Part shown: in pieces, positions 6,515 through 14,113 of the stretch | Position numbering within the stretch: the stretch's first letter is position 1 | Layout: each line of letters opens with the position of its first letter | From: Gammaproteobacteria bacterium | GTDB lineage: Bacteria > Pseudomonadota > Gammaproteobacteria > DRJJ01 | NCBI GenBank assembly: GCA_011052255.1 | Contig: DRJJ01000033.1 | Span: forward strand, 1-24,886 | DNA: 24,886 bases | Direction of reading: 5' to 3' | Position numbers and translations under genes: made by a program | Notes under the pieces: model-generated | Seen by the model: the letters and a program-made list of their open reading frames with translations, nothing else | Databases searched by the model: none | What the model was told of the DNA's origin: nothing

Positions 6515-9247
6515 TTACTTATCAGCGCTATCGCTACCCGACGGGCGACGTGTTTCAATCTGGGTCAGCCTGGGGTTATCAGGAACGGCTGGTTTCTGCG
6601 TACTTTCTGCAGGTTTAGGTGCCGGCCTGGGCTGTTCGGGTGGACGCGCTGCAGCAGCAGGTGCCTCAGGTCGGTTGCCGCTGTTACTTGATGCGGTGGA
6701 CTGAGCAGCTGTCGGTTTGTCCTGCACAGGTATTGGTGCAGCTTGCGCTGGTCTGGTCTGCACAGGTGTTGGAGCAGTTTGTGCTTGTTTGGCCTGTACT
6801 GGTGATGGTGCAGCTGGAGCTGGAGCGGGTTTTACAGGCGCAGGTTTTGTATTCTGTGTATCACTGCGTGGTGCCTGTTGATCGGTAGCTGTTTGAGCAG
6901 GTTTAGGGGCGGCTGGCTTGTTATGTGGCTGCGAGGCCTGGTCTGCAGCAGGTGTCCTGGCATCGACAGCTGTCGTGGCCTCTTTAGCCTGGGTCGATGA
7001 TTGAGCCGGGGTACGCGGAGCAACTGACGAAGGAGCAGAGGACGACTGGTTCTGCGTAGCCGCGCTGGCCACCTGTGAATCAGGCTTTGGCTGTTGTACT
7101 GGTTGCGGTGGGCGTGGCTGTGGGCTATTAGCGGTTTCCGAGCCTTGCTGACCAGTTTGCTGCTGATTTTGTTGAGTAGCCTCACCCTGCTCACTCTGTT
7201 CAGGTGAACGACGACGTCGACGGCCACCGCGTCGTCCACGGCGGCTACCGCCGCTACGCTGCGGATCCTGAGCCTGGCCTGATTCGGTTCCGGTAGCAGC
7301 TGTACTGGTGTTATCTTGTTGGCTGGTGTCTTCGCGGGCTTCCTTTTTTTCCTGGCTGGCCTTGTTCTGATTACCAGTCGCCAGCTTACGTTTTGGCTGA
7401 TTCTGATTCTGATTTTGGCCGCCGCGACCACGTCCACGTCTTGGTTGATTGCCACCACTCTTGCGTACCTGTTGGCCACCGCGACGGGCTCCGCCTGAAC
7501 GATTCGACTGGCTGGCTCGGGCCGGTTTTTTATCTTCGCTGGTCTGTTTTGGTTCGCTAGCCTTACCTGTGCCAAACAGGGTGTTCAGCAAACCCTTGAT
7601 GAGTCCAGGTTCACTCTTGCTTGTCGCATCAGTCTGGGGAGTCGGTGCAGGTCTAGAGGGTGAAACAGTCTTTACGCTGGGTTCTTCAGCAGCAGTGATT
7701 ATTTCCTTTTCACTCTGCTCTGGTAGTTCCTCGACTGGCTTAACGCGCTTGAAGCTGAGTTCAGATTCATCTACCTCATCCGCACGAACACGCTCAACGC
7801 TGTAGTGAGGCGTGTCCATGGTGACGTTGGGAATAAGCGTCAGCGTGACTTTGTGGCGCTGCTCAATTTCGCTGACCGCTGCACGCTTTTCGTTTAACAG
7901 GAAGGTGGCTACGGGCACTGGCAGTTGGATCAGTATTTGAGCGGTGCCATCTTTCATGGCTTCTTCTTCCATGATGCGCAGTAACGACAGACCGAGCGAT
8001 TTAGTGCCACGAATAGTACCCTGGCCACTACAACGCGGGCACACAATCTGACTGGCTTCACCCAGCGAAGCACTCAGTCGTTGGCGCGACATCTCCAGTA
8101 GACCAAAGCGGGAGATGCGGCCTATCTGTACGCGCGCACGATCCATTTTCATTGCTTCACGTAGCCGGCCTTCTACTTCACGCTGGTTACGTGACTGGTA
8201 CATATCTATAAAGTCGATCACCACCAGACCACCCAGGTCGCGCAGGCGTAATTGTCGGGCAATCTCGTCGGCCGCTTCCAGGTTGGTATTGGTGGCGGTT
8301 TCTTCAATATCACTACCCTTGGTTGCCCTGGCAGAGTTGATGTCGATCGAGACCATGGCCTCGGTGTGGTCGATCACCACAGAACCACCTGAAGGCAGTC
8401 TGACTTCACGGCTATAGGCTGATTCAATCTGGCTTTCAATCTGGTAACGGGTAAACAGCGGTACGCTGTCCTGATAAAATTTAAGCTTGTTCAGGTTATG
8501 CGGCATCACCTGCTGCATGAAGTCTTTTGCCTGCTGATAGATTTCTTCACCATCGATCAGGATTTCACCGATATCCTTACGCAGATAGTCACGCAGGGCA
8601 CGGATGATGACATTGCTTTCCTGGTAAATCAGGAATGGAGCTTTCTTGTCCTTTGACGCTTTTTCTATCGCGTTCCACAGGTTAAGCAGGTAATCCAGAT
8701 CCCATTGTAGTTCTTCGCTATTTTTACCCACTCCGGCAGTACGGACGATCATGCCCATGCCTTCAGGAAAATTCAGGCTGCTCATGGCCTCGCGCAGTTC
8801 GTTGCGATCGTCGCCTTCGATGCGACGTGAAACGCCGCCAGCGCGTGGATTATTGGGCATTAGCACCAGGAATCGACCAGCCAGGCTGATAAAGGTAGTT
8901 AACGCAGCACCTTTGTTGCCACGCTCTTCCTTTTCGACCTGGACCACCAGTTCCATGCCTTCCTTGACCACATCTCTGATATTGACGCGTGAGCCGCTGT
9001 CGGGCTCTTTCAGAAAGTAACTGCGGGAAATTTCTTTGAGTGGCAGAAATCCATGACGTTCAGACCCGTAGTCTATAAAGGCCGCTTCAAGGCTGGGTTC
9101 GACCCGCGTGATGCGTGCCTTGTATATATTGGATTTTTTTTGTTCGCGGCTGGATGTTTCAAGATCCAGATCAAATAATTTCTGGCCATCAACCATAGCC
9201 ACGCGCAACTCTTCCTGCTGAGTCGCATTCACTAACATTCGCTTCAT
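6515..9247 (-). CDS. rne: Ribonuclease E
   Basis: A 910-residue endoribonuclease, the scaffold of the RNA degradosome. The N-terminal catalytic half aligns almost residue for residue with E. coli: S1 domain (about 38-120), 5'-sensor R169/T170, catalytic metal-binding D302 and D345 (E. coli 303/346), and the Zn-link C403-x2-C406 (CPRCSGQG). The C-terminal half is a low-complexity scaffold. It contains a short amphipathic segment, GLIKGLLNTLFG (about 548-559), a good candidate for the membrane-targeting helix, and Arg-rich RNA-binding patches near 587-610 and 669-680. The rest is a long Pro/Ala/Gln-rich tail with a three-copy 12-residue repeat. The start MKRMLVNATQQEELR matches the family exactly. 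It is divergent from rluC, as in E. coli, with a long leader. Confidence 0.97.
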   Translation of the reverse strand: MKRMLVNATQQEELRVAMVDGQKLFDLDLETSSREQKKSNIYKARITRVEPSLEAAFIDYGSERHGFLPLKEISRSYFLKEPDSGSRVNIRDVVKEGMELVVQVEKEERGNKGAALTTFISLAGRFLVLMPNNPRAGGVSRRIEGDDRNELREAMSSLNFPEGMGMIVRTAGVGKNSEELQWDLDYLLNLWNAIEKASKDKKAPFLIYQESNVIIRALRDYLRKDIGEILIDGEEIYQQAKDFMQQVMPHNLNKLKFYQDSVPLFTRYQIESQIESAYSREVRLPSGGSVVIDHTEAMVSIDINSARATKGSDIEETATNTNLEAADEIARQLRLRDLGGLVVIDFIDMYQSRNQREVEGRLREAMKMDRARVQIGRISRFGLLEMSRQRLSASLGEASQIVCPRCSGQGTIRGTKSLGLSLLRIMEEEAMKDGTAQILIQLPVPVATFLLNEKRAAVSEIEQRHKVTLTLIPNVTMDTPHYSVERVRADEVDESELSFKRVKPVEELPEQSEKEIITAAEEPSVKTVSPSRPAPTPQTDATSKSEPGLIKGLLNTLFGTGKASEPKQTSEDKKPARASQSNRSGGARRGGQQVRKSGGNQPRRGRGRGGQNQNQNQPKRKLATGNQNKASQEKKEAREDTSQQDNTSTAATGTESGQAQDPQRSGGSRRGRRGGRRRRRSPEQSEQGEATQQNQQQTGQQGSETANSPQPRPPQPVQQPKPDSQVASAATQNQSSSAPSSVAPRTPAQSSTQAKEATTAVDARTPAADQASQPHNKPAAPKPAQTATDQQAPRSDTQNTKPAPVKPAPAPAAPSPVQAKQAQTAPTPVQTRPAQAAPIPVQDKPTAAQSTASSNSGNRPEAPAAAARPPEQPRPAPKPAESTQKPAVPDNPRLTQIETRRPSGSDSADK
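6698..6805 (-). repeat. three tandem 36-bp repeats in rne (12-residue units)
   Basis: Residues 815-850 of RNase E read as three consecutive 12-residue units: SPVQAKQAQTAP, TPVQTRPAQAAP and IPVQDKPTAAQS. The DNA copies are diverged but visible as repeated cctg(c/t)acaggt(g/a)ttgg-like strings on the + strand. This is a degenerate tandem duplication inside a disordered region, a place where copy number often varies between strains. Confidence 0.7.
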
Positions 9248-9532
9248 GTTGTTTCTCTATACTAGAGCGCTCAAACCCGGACGTCTGGCTGTTCTCCAAG
9301 AAAGGATACTTAAGTCAGAACGGCACATGCGTGCGTGTATATAAAGGCATGTGGCGCCGGCCATCGTCCCGGGAGCGCTCTATTATTTTATTCTTGTCCA
9401 TGTTGGGTTGGACAAATAAACCCTTCAAACCAGTAGGCATCTGCCATGTAGCAAATGCCTGTAACTCTCTGCAAACCAGCCACTCCAGATGGACAATTCG
9501 CCCAAAACTGTGCATAGCTTTGTTTGCTTTAC
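9248..9532 (-). promoter_or_regulatory. long structured 5' leader of rne
   Basis: The 355-base rne-rluC gap (9248-9602) holds no credible gene. Read on the minus strand it has: (a) a hairpin at 9435-9460 with a 10-bp stem containing one G-U pair and a 6-base loop; (b) a 7-bp inverted repeat, 9324-9330 with 9347-9353; (c) a perfect 10-bp long-range pairing, 9263-9272 (TAGAGCGCTC) with 9373-9382, closing 15 bases upstream of the start codon. In E. coli a leader of comparable length lets RNase E sense and cleave its own mRNA. By position and structure this looks like the same autoregulatory device, although I cannot align it to the E. coli hairpins. Confidence 0.6.
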
Positions 9533-9538
9533 CTATAT

Positions 9539-9567
9539 AATATAACAGTGTTACGAAATTGCTGCAA
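9539..9567 (-). promoter_or_regulatory. candidate sigma70-type promoter of rne
   Basis: On the minus strand, TTGCAG (9562-9567) and TATATT (9539-9544) are separated by exactly 17 bases. The -10 is strong and the -35 modest. Initiation near 9532 would give a leader of roughly 285 bases. The same AT-rich patch contains a plus-strand TATAAT (9536-9541) that could serve rluC, so divergent, overlapping promoters are likely. Confidence 0.45.
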
Positions 9568-9602
9568 TTAAGCTGAGCAAGACCCTGTATTATTAAGGAT
9601 TT

Positions 9603-10577
9603 ATGAAACAAAATTCCCCAAATATCGAGCAATCTGCCGGTAACAGCGTTGAAATGGCTACCATCGATCAGCAAAATGCCGGTCAGCGTATCGATAATTT
9701 TTTGCTGGCTCGACTCAAGGGTGTGCCACGCAGTCGCATTTACCGTATTTTACGTAAGGGAGAGGTGCGCGTGAACAAAGGCCGTATCAAAGCCACCTAT
9801 CGGCTCAAGGCCGGTGATGTGGTCAGAATACCACCTGTGCGGCGCAGTGAGCGGACTGCACTGCAGGACATCAGTCCCGGACTGCGCCAGCTACTACTGG
9901 ATGCCATTGTGTATGAAGACGATGATTTACTGATACTGGATAAACCATCGGGACTGGCTGTGCATGGTGGCAGTGGAATCAAATCGGGCCTGATAGAGTC
10001 AATACGTACCATCAAGCCAGTCTGGACAACGCTGGAGCTGGCACACCGGATAGACCGCGAGACCAGTGGTTGCCTGATTCTGGCTAAACAGCGTTCGAGC
10101 CTGAATGCGTTACACGAACTGTTCCGCGAAGGGCAGATAAACAAAGGTTACCTGACACTGGTGGCGGGAATCTGGGATAGTAAAAATACAATGATTGATG
10201 CCCCACTGGACCGGAACAACAGGACAGAGGGTGAGCGCAATGTAAAGGTCTCTGAGCAAGGCAAGCGAGCGGTGAGTCATTTCAAATTACTGTCACACTA
10301 CCGCAAGCAGTTATCCTGCAGCATGCTTGAAGTACGGATTGATACCGGTCGAACTCACCAGATCAGGGTACATGCCGCGTATGCCGGGCATCCGGTTGTG
10401 GGTGATGACCGTTATGGTGACCGGGAAATCAATCGCTCATTGCGCAAAATGGGTCTCAAGCGGCTGTTTCTACATGCGCACGACCTTGAATTTCGTTTGC
10501 CTGATAGCAACAAGACCATCCACGTACATGCCCCGCTGCCCACGGACCTGAAACAACTACTCGATAAACTGGAATAA
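9603..10577 (+). CDS. rluC: 23S rRNA pseudouridine synthase RluC
   Basis: A 324-residue enzyme of the RluA family that converts specific uridines of 23S rRNA (955, 2504 and 2580 in E. coli numbering) to pseudouridine. It has an N-terminal S4 RNA-binding domain (about 28-85, AGQRIDNFLLARL...GDVVRIPP) and a catalytic domain with the signature HRIDRETSGC, in which D151 is the nucleophile. The start ATG 9603 has AAGGA upstream. RluC rather than RluD is indicated by the location opposite rne, as in E. coli and Pseudomonas, and by the RKGEVRVNKGRIK S4 segment. It is followed three bases later by the HAD phosphatase gene, so the two are co-transcribed. Confidence 0.95.
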   Translation: MKQNSPNIEQSAGNSVEMATIDQQNAGQRIDNFLLARLKGVPRSRIYRILRKGEVRVNKGRIKATYRLKAGDVVRIPPVRRSERTALQDISPGLRQLLLDAIVYEDDDLLILDKPSGLAVHGGSGIKSGLIESIRTIKPVWTTLELAHRIDRETSGCLILAKQRSSLNALHELFREGQINKGYLTLVAGIWDSKNTMIDAPLDRNNRTEGERNVKVSEQGKRAVSHFKLLSHYRKQLSCSMLEVRIDTGRTHQIRVHAAYAGHPVVGDDRYGDREINRSLRKMGLKRLFLHAHDLEFRLPDSNKTIHVHAPLPTDLKQLLDKLE

Positions 10578-10580
10578 ACA

Positions 10581-11243
10581 ATGCCTGTAATACGATTAAT
10601 GATTTTTGACTGGGATGGCACCCTGATGGATTCCGAGTCACATATTGTGGCAAGCATGCATTATGCGATGGACACTATGGGCATTGATCGTCTGCCAGTG
10701 AAGGATGTCAGTAATATTATTGGCCTGGGTATGCGTGAAGCACTGGACGCCCTGTTTCCAGCTCAGGCAGATAATGACGATTTTTCCCATGATTTTGTTG
10801 CGGCTTATCGCGAATATTTTTTTGCAAAAAATGCTCAGCAGCAATTTTTCGATGGCGCTTTACAGGTTTTGCAAACCATGCGTGAGCGTGGCATGTTACT
10901 GGCTGTTGCGACAGGCAAGAGTCAGCGAGGCCTGGACCTGGTATTGCAGCAGCATGGTCTGGAAAATTACTTTGATGTGACACGCTGTGCCGATACAACG
11001 GCATCCAAGCCAGACCCACTGATGCTGCAAGAGATTTTACAGGCCTTATCGATTCCGACAGAACAGGCCGTCATGATAGGTGATACCGAGTATGATTTAA
11101 GTATGGCTGCGAACGCGGGCACTCATGCCATTGCCGCAAATTATGGTGTGCATGAGTCATCGCGTTTGCTACGATATCAATTACTGGGCAGTCTGGATTC
11201 AATAGCGGACTTGCCGGACTTAATGGACATGTGTTGTGAGTAG
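10581..11243 (+). CDS. HAD-superfamily phosphatase, phosphoglycolate phosphatase-like
   Basis: A 220-residue cytosolic hydrolase with all four HAD motifs: I FDWDGTLMDS (D10 nucleophile, D12), II ATGKS (T111), III K143 in SKPDP, and IV GDTEYD (D168/D172). The helical cap between motifs I and II is of the Gph/beta-phosphoglucomutase kind. The natural substrate cannot be read from sequence. A HAD protein in the same position, between rluC and the S49 peptidase gene, is also present in Pseudomonas, so the linkage is old. The gene starts three bases after rluC. Confidence 0.88.
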   Translation: MPVIRLMIFDWDGTLMDSESHIVASMHYAMDTMGIDRLPVKDVSNIIGLGMREALDALFPAQADNDDFSHDFVAAYREYFFAKNAQQQFFDGALQVLQTMRERGMLLAVATGKSQRGLDLVLQQHGLENYFDVTRCADTTASKPDPLMLQEILQALSIPTEQAVMIGDTEYDLSMAANAGTHAIAANYGVHESSRLLRYQLLGSLDSIADLPDLMDMCCE

Positions 11244-11275
11244 AGCAGGCATGCCGGAAACAGGATAGAGCAGTT

Positions 11276-12244
11276 ATGAGTGAAATACATTCGGCAGGAC
11301 CATCGAACCCGTCAAATAAATGGGAGCGGCAATTACTGGAAAAACTATCACTGGCTGCGATTAACGAACAACGCCGCAGCCGACGCTGGGGTATTTTCTT
11401 CAAGCTGGCATTTCTGTCATACCTGGTGGTTATTCTGATGCTGTTCTCACTGGATCGGGATGCTCTGGATAATGTTAAACAGGGTAATCACAGTGCTATA
11501 GTCGATTTGACCGGGGTGATTGCAGCAGGTGAAGAGGCCAGTGCCGACAAAATTATTAGTTCACTACGTGATGCGTTTAAAGACAAAAAAACCAAAGGCG
11601 TGATTCTGCGACTGAACAGCCCGGGTGGCAGTCCGGTACAGGCCAGTTATATTTACAGGGAAATAAAACGACTGCGTAAGAAATACCCTAAAATTCCATT
11701 GTATGCCGTGGTTGTCGATATGTGCGCATCGGCCTGTTATTACATTGCCTCGGCAGCCGATAAAATCTACGCAAATGAAAACAGTCTGGTGGGTTCAATC
11801 GGAGTCCTGATTAACAGCTTTGGTTACGTGGGCTTAATGGAAAAAATCGGTGTAGAGCGGCGCTTGCTGACTGCCGGTGAGCATAAGGGTATTCTGGACC
11901 CGTTTTCACCCGCCAAGCCGGAAGAAACCGATTACATAAAAAGCGTATTGGCCGAATTACATCAACAGTTTATTAATGCGGTAAAAGAGGGACGAGGTGA
12001 TCGCCTGAAAGATGACCCTATCCTGTTTTCAGGCCTGTTCTGGTCTGGTCTGCGTGGTAAGGACATAGGTCTGGTCGATGATTTTTCCAGCTCGTCCGAT
12101 GTTGCAAGAGATGTGATAGGTGAAGAGGATATGAAGAACTTCACCACCAAGCGAGATTTGCTGGATCAGCTTGCAGATCGGTTAGGATTGTCATTAGCTA
12201 AAGGACTGTTACCCGGTAGCAAAAGCATCCTGGAATACAGATAG
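11276..12244 (+). CDS. sppA: S49 family signal peptide peptidase (SppA-like)
   Basis: A 322-residue membrane-anchored serine protease of the short SppA type. A cytoplasmic N-terminus is followed by one transmembrane helix (about 40-58). The protease domain contains LNSPGGSP (oxyanion region), the proposed nucleophile S152 in CASACYYIAS, and the general-base lysine K204 in GEHKG. The 52-residue spacing between Ser and Lys equals that of the short Bacillus SppA. Members degrade signal peptides left in the membrane after secretion. The gene lies 32 bases after the HAD gene with AGGATAGAG as a possible ribosome-binding site, and 17 bases before the FAD oxidoreductase gene. Confidence 0.92.
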   Translation: MSEIHSAGPSNPSNKWERQLLEKLSLAAINEQRRSRRWGIFFKLAFLSYLVVILMLFSLDRDALDNVKQGNHSAIVDLTGVIAAGEEASADKIISSLRDAFKDKKTKGVILRLNSPGGSPVQASYIYREIKRLRKKYPKIPLYAVVVDMCASACYYIASAADKIYANENSLVGSIGVLINSFGYVGLMEKIGVERRLLTAGEHKGILDPFSPAKPEETDYIKSVLAELHQQFINAVKEGRGDRLKDDPILFSGLFWSGLRGKDIGLVDDFSSSSDVARDVIGEEDMKNFTTKRDLLDQLADRLGLSLAKGLLPGSKSILEYR

Positions 12245-12261
12245 CAGGTGATTGACTATCA

Positions 12262-13410
12262 ATGGCTGAACAGAAAATCACTCCCATGGATACACCTGTC
12301 GAAATAGCCGGTGCCGGGCCGGCAGGCCTGACCGCAGCTATTCAGCTGGCACAGGCCGGATGCAAGGTGATCGTTCATGAGCGGCATAAAGAGGTCGGTC
12401 ATCGTTTTGGGCGCGATTTTCAGGGACTGGAGAACTGGACCACAGAAGAAGATGTGTTGTCGTTGTTCAGAAGCCAGGGCCTGACCACCGACTTTGTTAC
12501 TGGCCCCTGTCACAAGGTCACTGTTTTCGATTACAAGGATCAGATGTATGAATTGCATACAGACGAACCTCTCTTTTATCTGGTAGAACGTGGACCCGGG
12601 GCAGGGTCACTGGACAGTGCATTACTCAGACAGGCTATCGGTCTAGGTGTAGATGTACGTTTCAACAGTCGGCTGCGTGAGATGAAAGGAGAGGGTATTC
12701 TGGCAGCGGGTCCAGGTGCCGCTGATGCGATTGCAGTAGGTTATCATTTTGACACCGATATGGAAGATGGTTACTGGGCCATCTGTGATGATAATCTTGC
12801 GCCACAAGGTTATGCGTATTTACTGGTCATGAAGGGCAGAGGTACGGTTAAAACCTGTATGTTTTCGGGTTTCAAGCAGGAAAAAATGTACGTGCAGCGA
12901 ACCCTGGATGCATTTGAACGACTGGTTGGTCTGACGATGAAAAACCCGCATGCCCATGGTGGTACGGGGAATTTTCTTCTTCCCCGCAGTGCCTATAGTG
13001 GTCTCCATCCATTAGTGGGTGAGCATGCCGGGTTTCAGGATACTTTATGGGGGTTTGGTATGCGCCTGGCCATCGGCTCAGGCAGACTGGCTGCGCGGAG
13101 CCTGGTGACCCATGAAAATTATGACAAGTTGTGGAAGCGTGAATTAAAACCACAGCTGGAAGCATCTGTCGTCAACCGTGTTTTATACAGTCTGTGCGGA
13201 AACCGGGGCTATCGGCGTGTGCTGAGCATGCTGGTTAACCGGCCGGACATACGCAGCTCGCTGCGTAGACAATATCAAATGTCACTATCAAAGCGACTGG
13301 CCAAACCCTGGGCTGTACGCCGCTATACCAGCAAGCGTAAGGATGTCAGTTGTGATCATGTAGATTGCCATTGTATCTGGTGCCGCGGAGAGTGTTGTGA
13401 AATGGATTAA
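12262..13410 (+). CDS. FAD-dependent oxidoreductase, geranylgeranyl-reductase-like, with Cys-rich C-terminus
   Basis: A 382-residue flavoprotein. The N-terminus has the Rossmann fingerprint GAGPAG (17-22) ending with acidic E40 for the FAD ribose. A middle ERGPGAGSLDSALLRQA segment and a later FGMRLAIGSGRLAARSL block (FAD pyrophosphate region) place it in the broad geranylgeranyl reductase / p-hydroxybenzoate hydroxylase-like group. The substrate is unknown. The last 20 residues are unusual: Cys at 364, 369, 371, 374, 378 and 379. No membrane helix or signal peptide. It is the last gene of the rluC-HAD-sppA run and is not part of the E. coli or Pseudomonas version of this block as I recall them. 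The start is ATG 12262; ATG 12286 is possible but has a poorer upstream site. Confidence 0.75.
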   Translation: MAEQKITPMDTPVEIAGAGPAGLTAAIQLAQAGCKVIVHERHKEVGHRFGRDFQGLENWTTEEDVLSLFRSQGLTTDFVTGPCHKVTVFDYKDQMYELHTDEPLFYLVERGPGAGSLDSALLRQAIGLGVDVRFNSRLREMKGEGILAAGPGAADAIAVGYHFDTDMEDGYWAICDDNLAPQGYAYLLVMKGRGTVKTCMFSGFKQEKMYVQRTLDAFERLVGLTMKNPHAHGGTGNFLLPRSAYSGLHPLVGEHAGFQDTLWGFGMRLAIGSGRLAARSLVTHENYDKLWKRELKPQLEASVVNRVLYSLCGNRGYRRVLSMLVNRPDIRSSLRRQYQMSLSKRLAKPWAVRRYTSKRKDVSCDHVDCHCIWCRGECCEMD

Positions 13411-13422
13411 GCAACCGCTTGA

Positions 13423-14013
13423 TTATGGCAATGCCAGTCCCGCTTCCATCAACATGCCGGTCAATCGAATCAATGGCAAACCAATCAAGGCCGTCGGATC
13501 ATCTCCGCGCATGGCTTCAAACAGCGTAATACCCAATGCTTCTGACTTGAAACTGCCCGCGCAGTTGTAGGGCTGTTCGCGCTGCAAGTAACGTTCAATT
13601 TGCTGGTCAGTCAATTTTCGAAACACAACCTCAAATGGCACAACATCAAGCTGGTACTGGTTCGTCTTGCTGTTGTACAGGCATAGCCCGGTATAGAAGC
13701 GTACGCAACGTCCCGATGCCCGGCATAGTTGCTCGACTGCCCGGTCATGGTTACCCGGTTTACCGAGTATGTCTCCGTCCAGTACGGCCACCTGGTCTGA
13801 ACCGATGATTAGCGCATCAGCAAACTGGCTGGCAACGGCCTGCGCCTTCGCAACTGACAGACGCTTTACCAGATCCTGTGGCGACTCACCCGGCAAGTGT
13901 GTTTCATCCACATCGGGAGCAGTTGTATTGAAAGGTAGTCCCAGACGCTGAAGCAGCTCACGGCGAAAAGGGGAGGTGGAACCCAGGATTAGTTGGGGAG
14001 TGGAATCATTCAT
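13423..14013 (-). CDS. yceF: Maf family nucleotide pyrophosphatase (YceF type, m7GTP pyrophosphatase)
   Basis: A 196-residue house-cleaning enzyme. It begins LILGSTSPFRRELLQRLGLPF, has D73 in IIGSDQVAVLDG as the catalytic Asp, and carries FKSEALGITLFE, which separates the YceF/m7GTP subfamily from the dTTP/UTP-specific Maf proteins. YceF hydrolyses 7-methyl-GTP and so limits modified nucleotides. In E. coli yceF lies divergent to yceD; here the pycAB pair sits between them. It is 100 bases downstream of pycB on the same strand and its stop is 12 bases from the convergent FAD oxidoreductase stop. Confidence 0.92.
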   Translation of the reverse strand: MNDSTPQLILGSTSPFRRELLQRLGLPFNTTAPDVDETHLPGESPQDLVKRLSVAKAQAVASQFADALIIGSDQVAVLDGDILGKPGNHDRAVEQLCRASGRCVRFYTGLCLYNSKTNQYQLDVVPFEVVFRKLTDQQIERYLQREQPYNCAGSFKSEALGITLFEAMRGDDPTALIGLPLIRLTGMLMEAGLALP

Positions 14014-14113
14014 GTTGGTCAGCTAGCTTGCATATTGGGCCGCGTATGGTGGCATGATCGCAATTCGATAGTCAATTAGACAGTGCAGGCCGCCGCTGAT
14101 AAAGCCGCTTAAG

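Noticed and set aside
6832..7575. 247-codon minus-strand frame inside rne
   Set aside because: It is a shifted frame of the low-complexity RNase E tail; its Arg/Pro/Leu-rich composition is what a shadow of that repeat-rich DNA gives.
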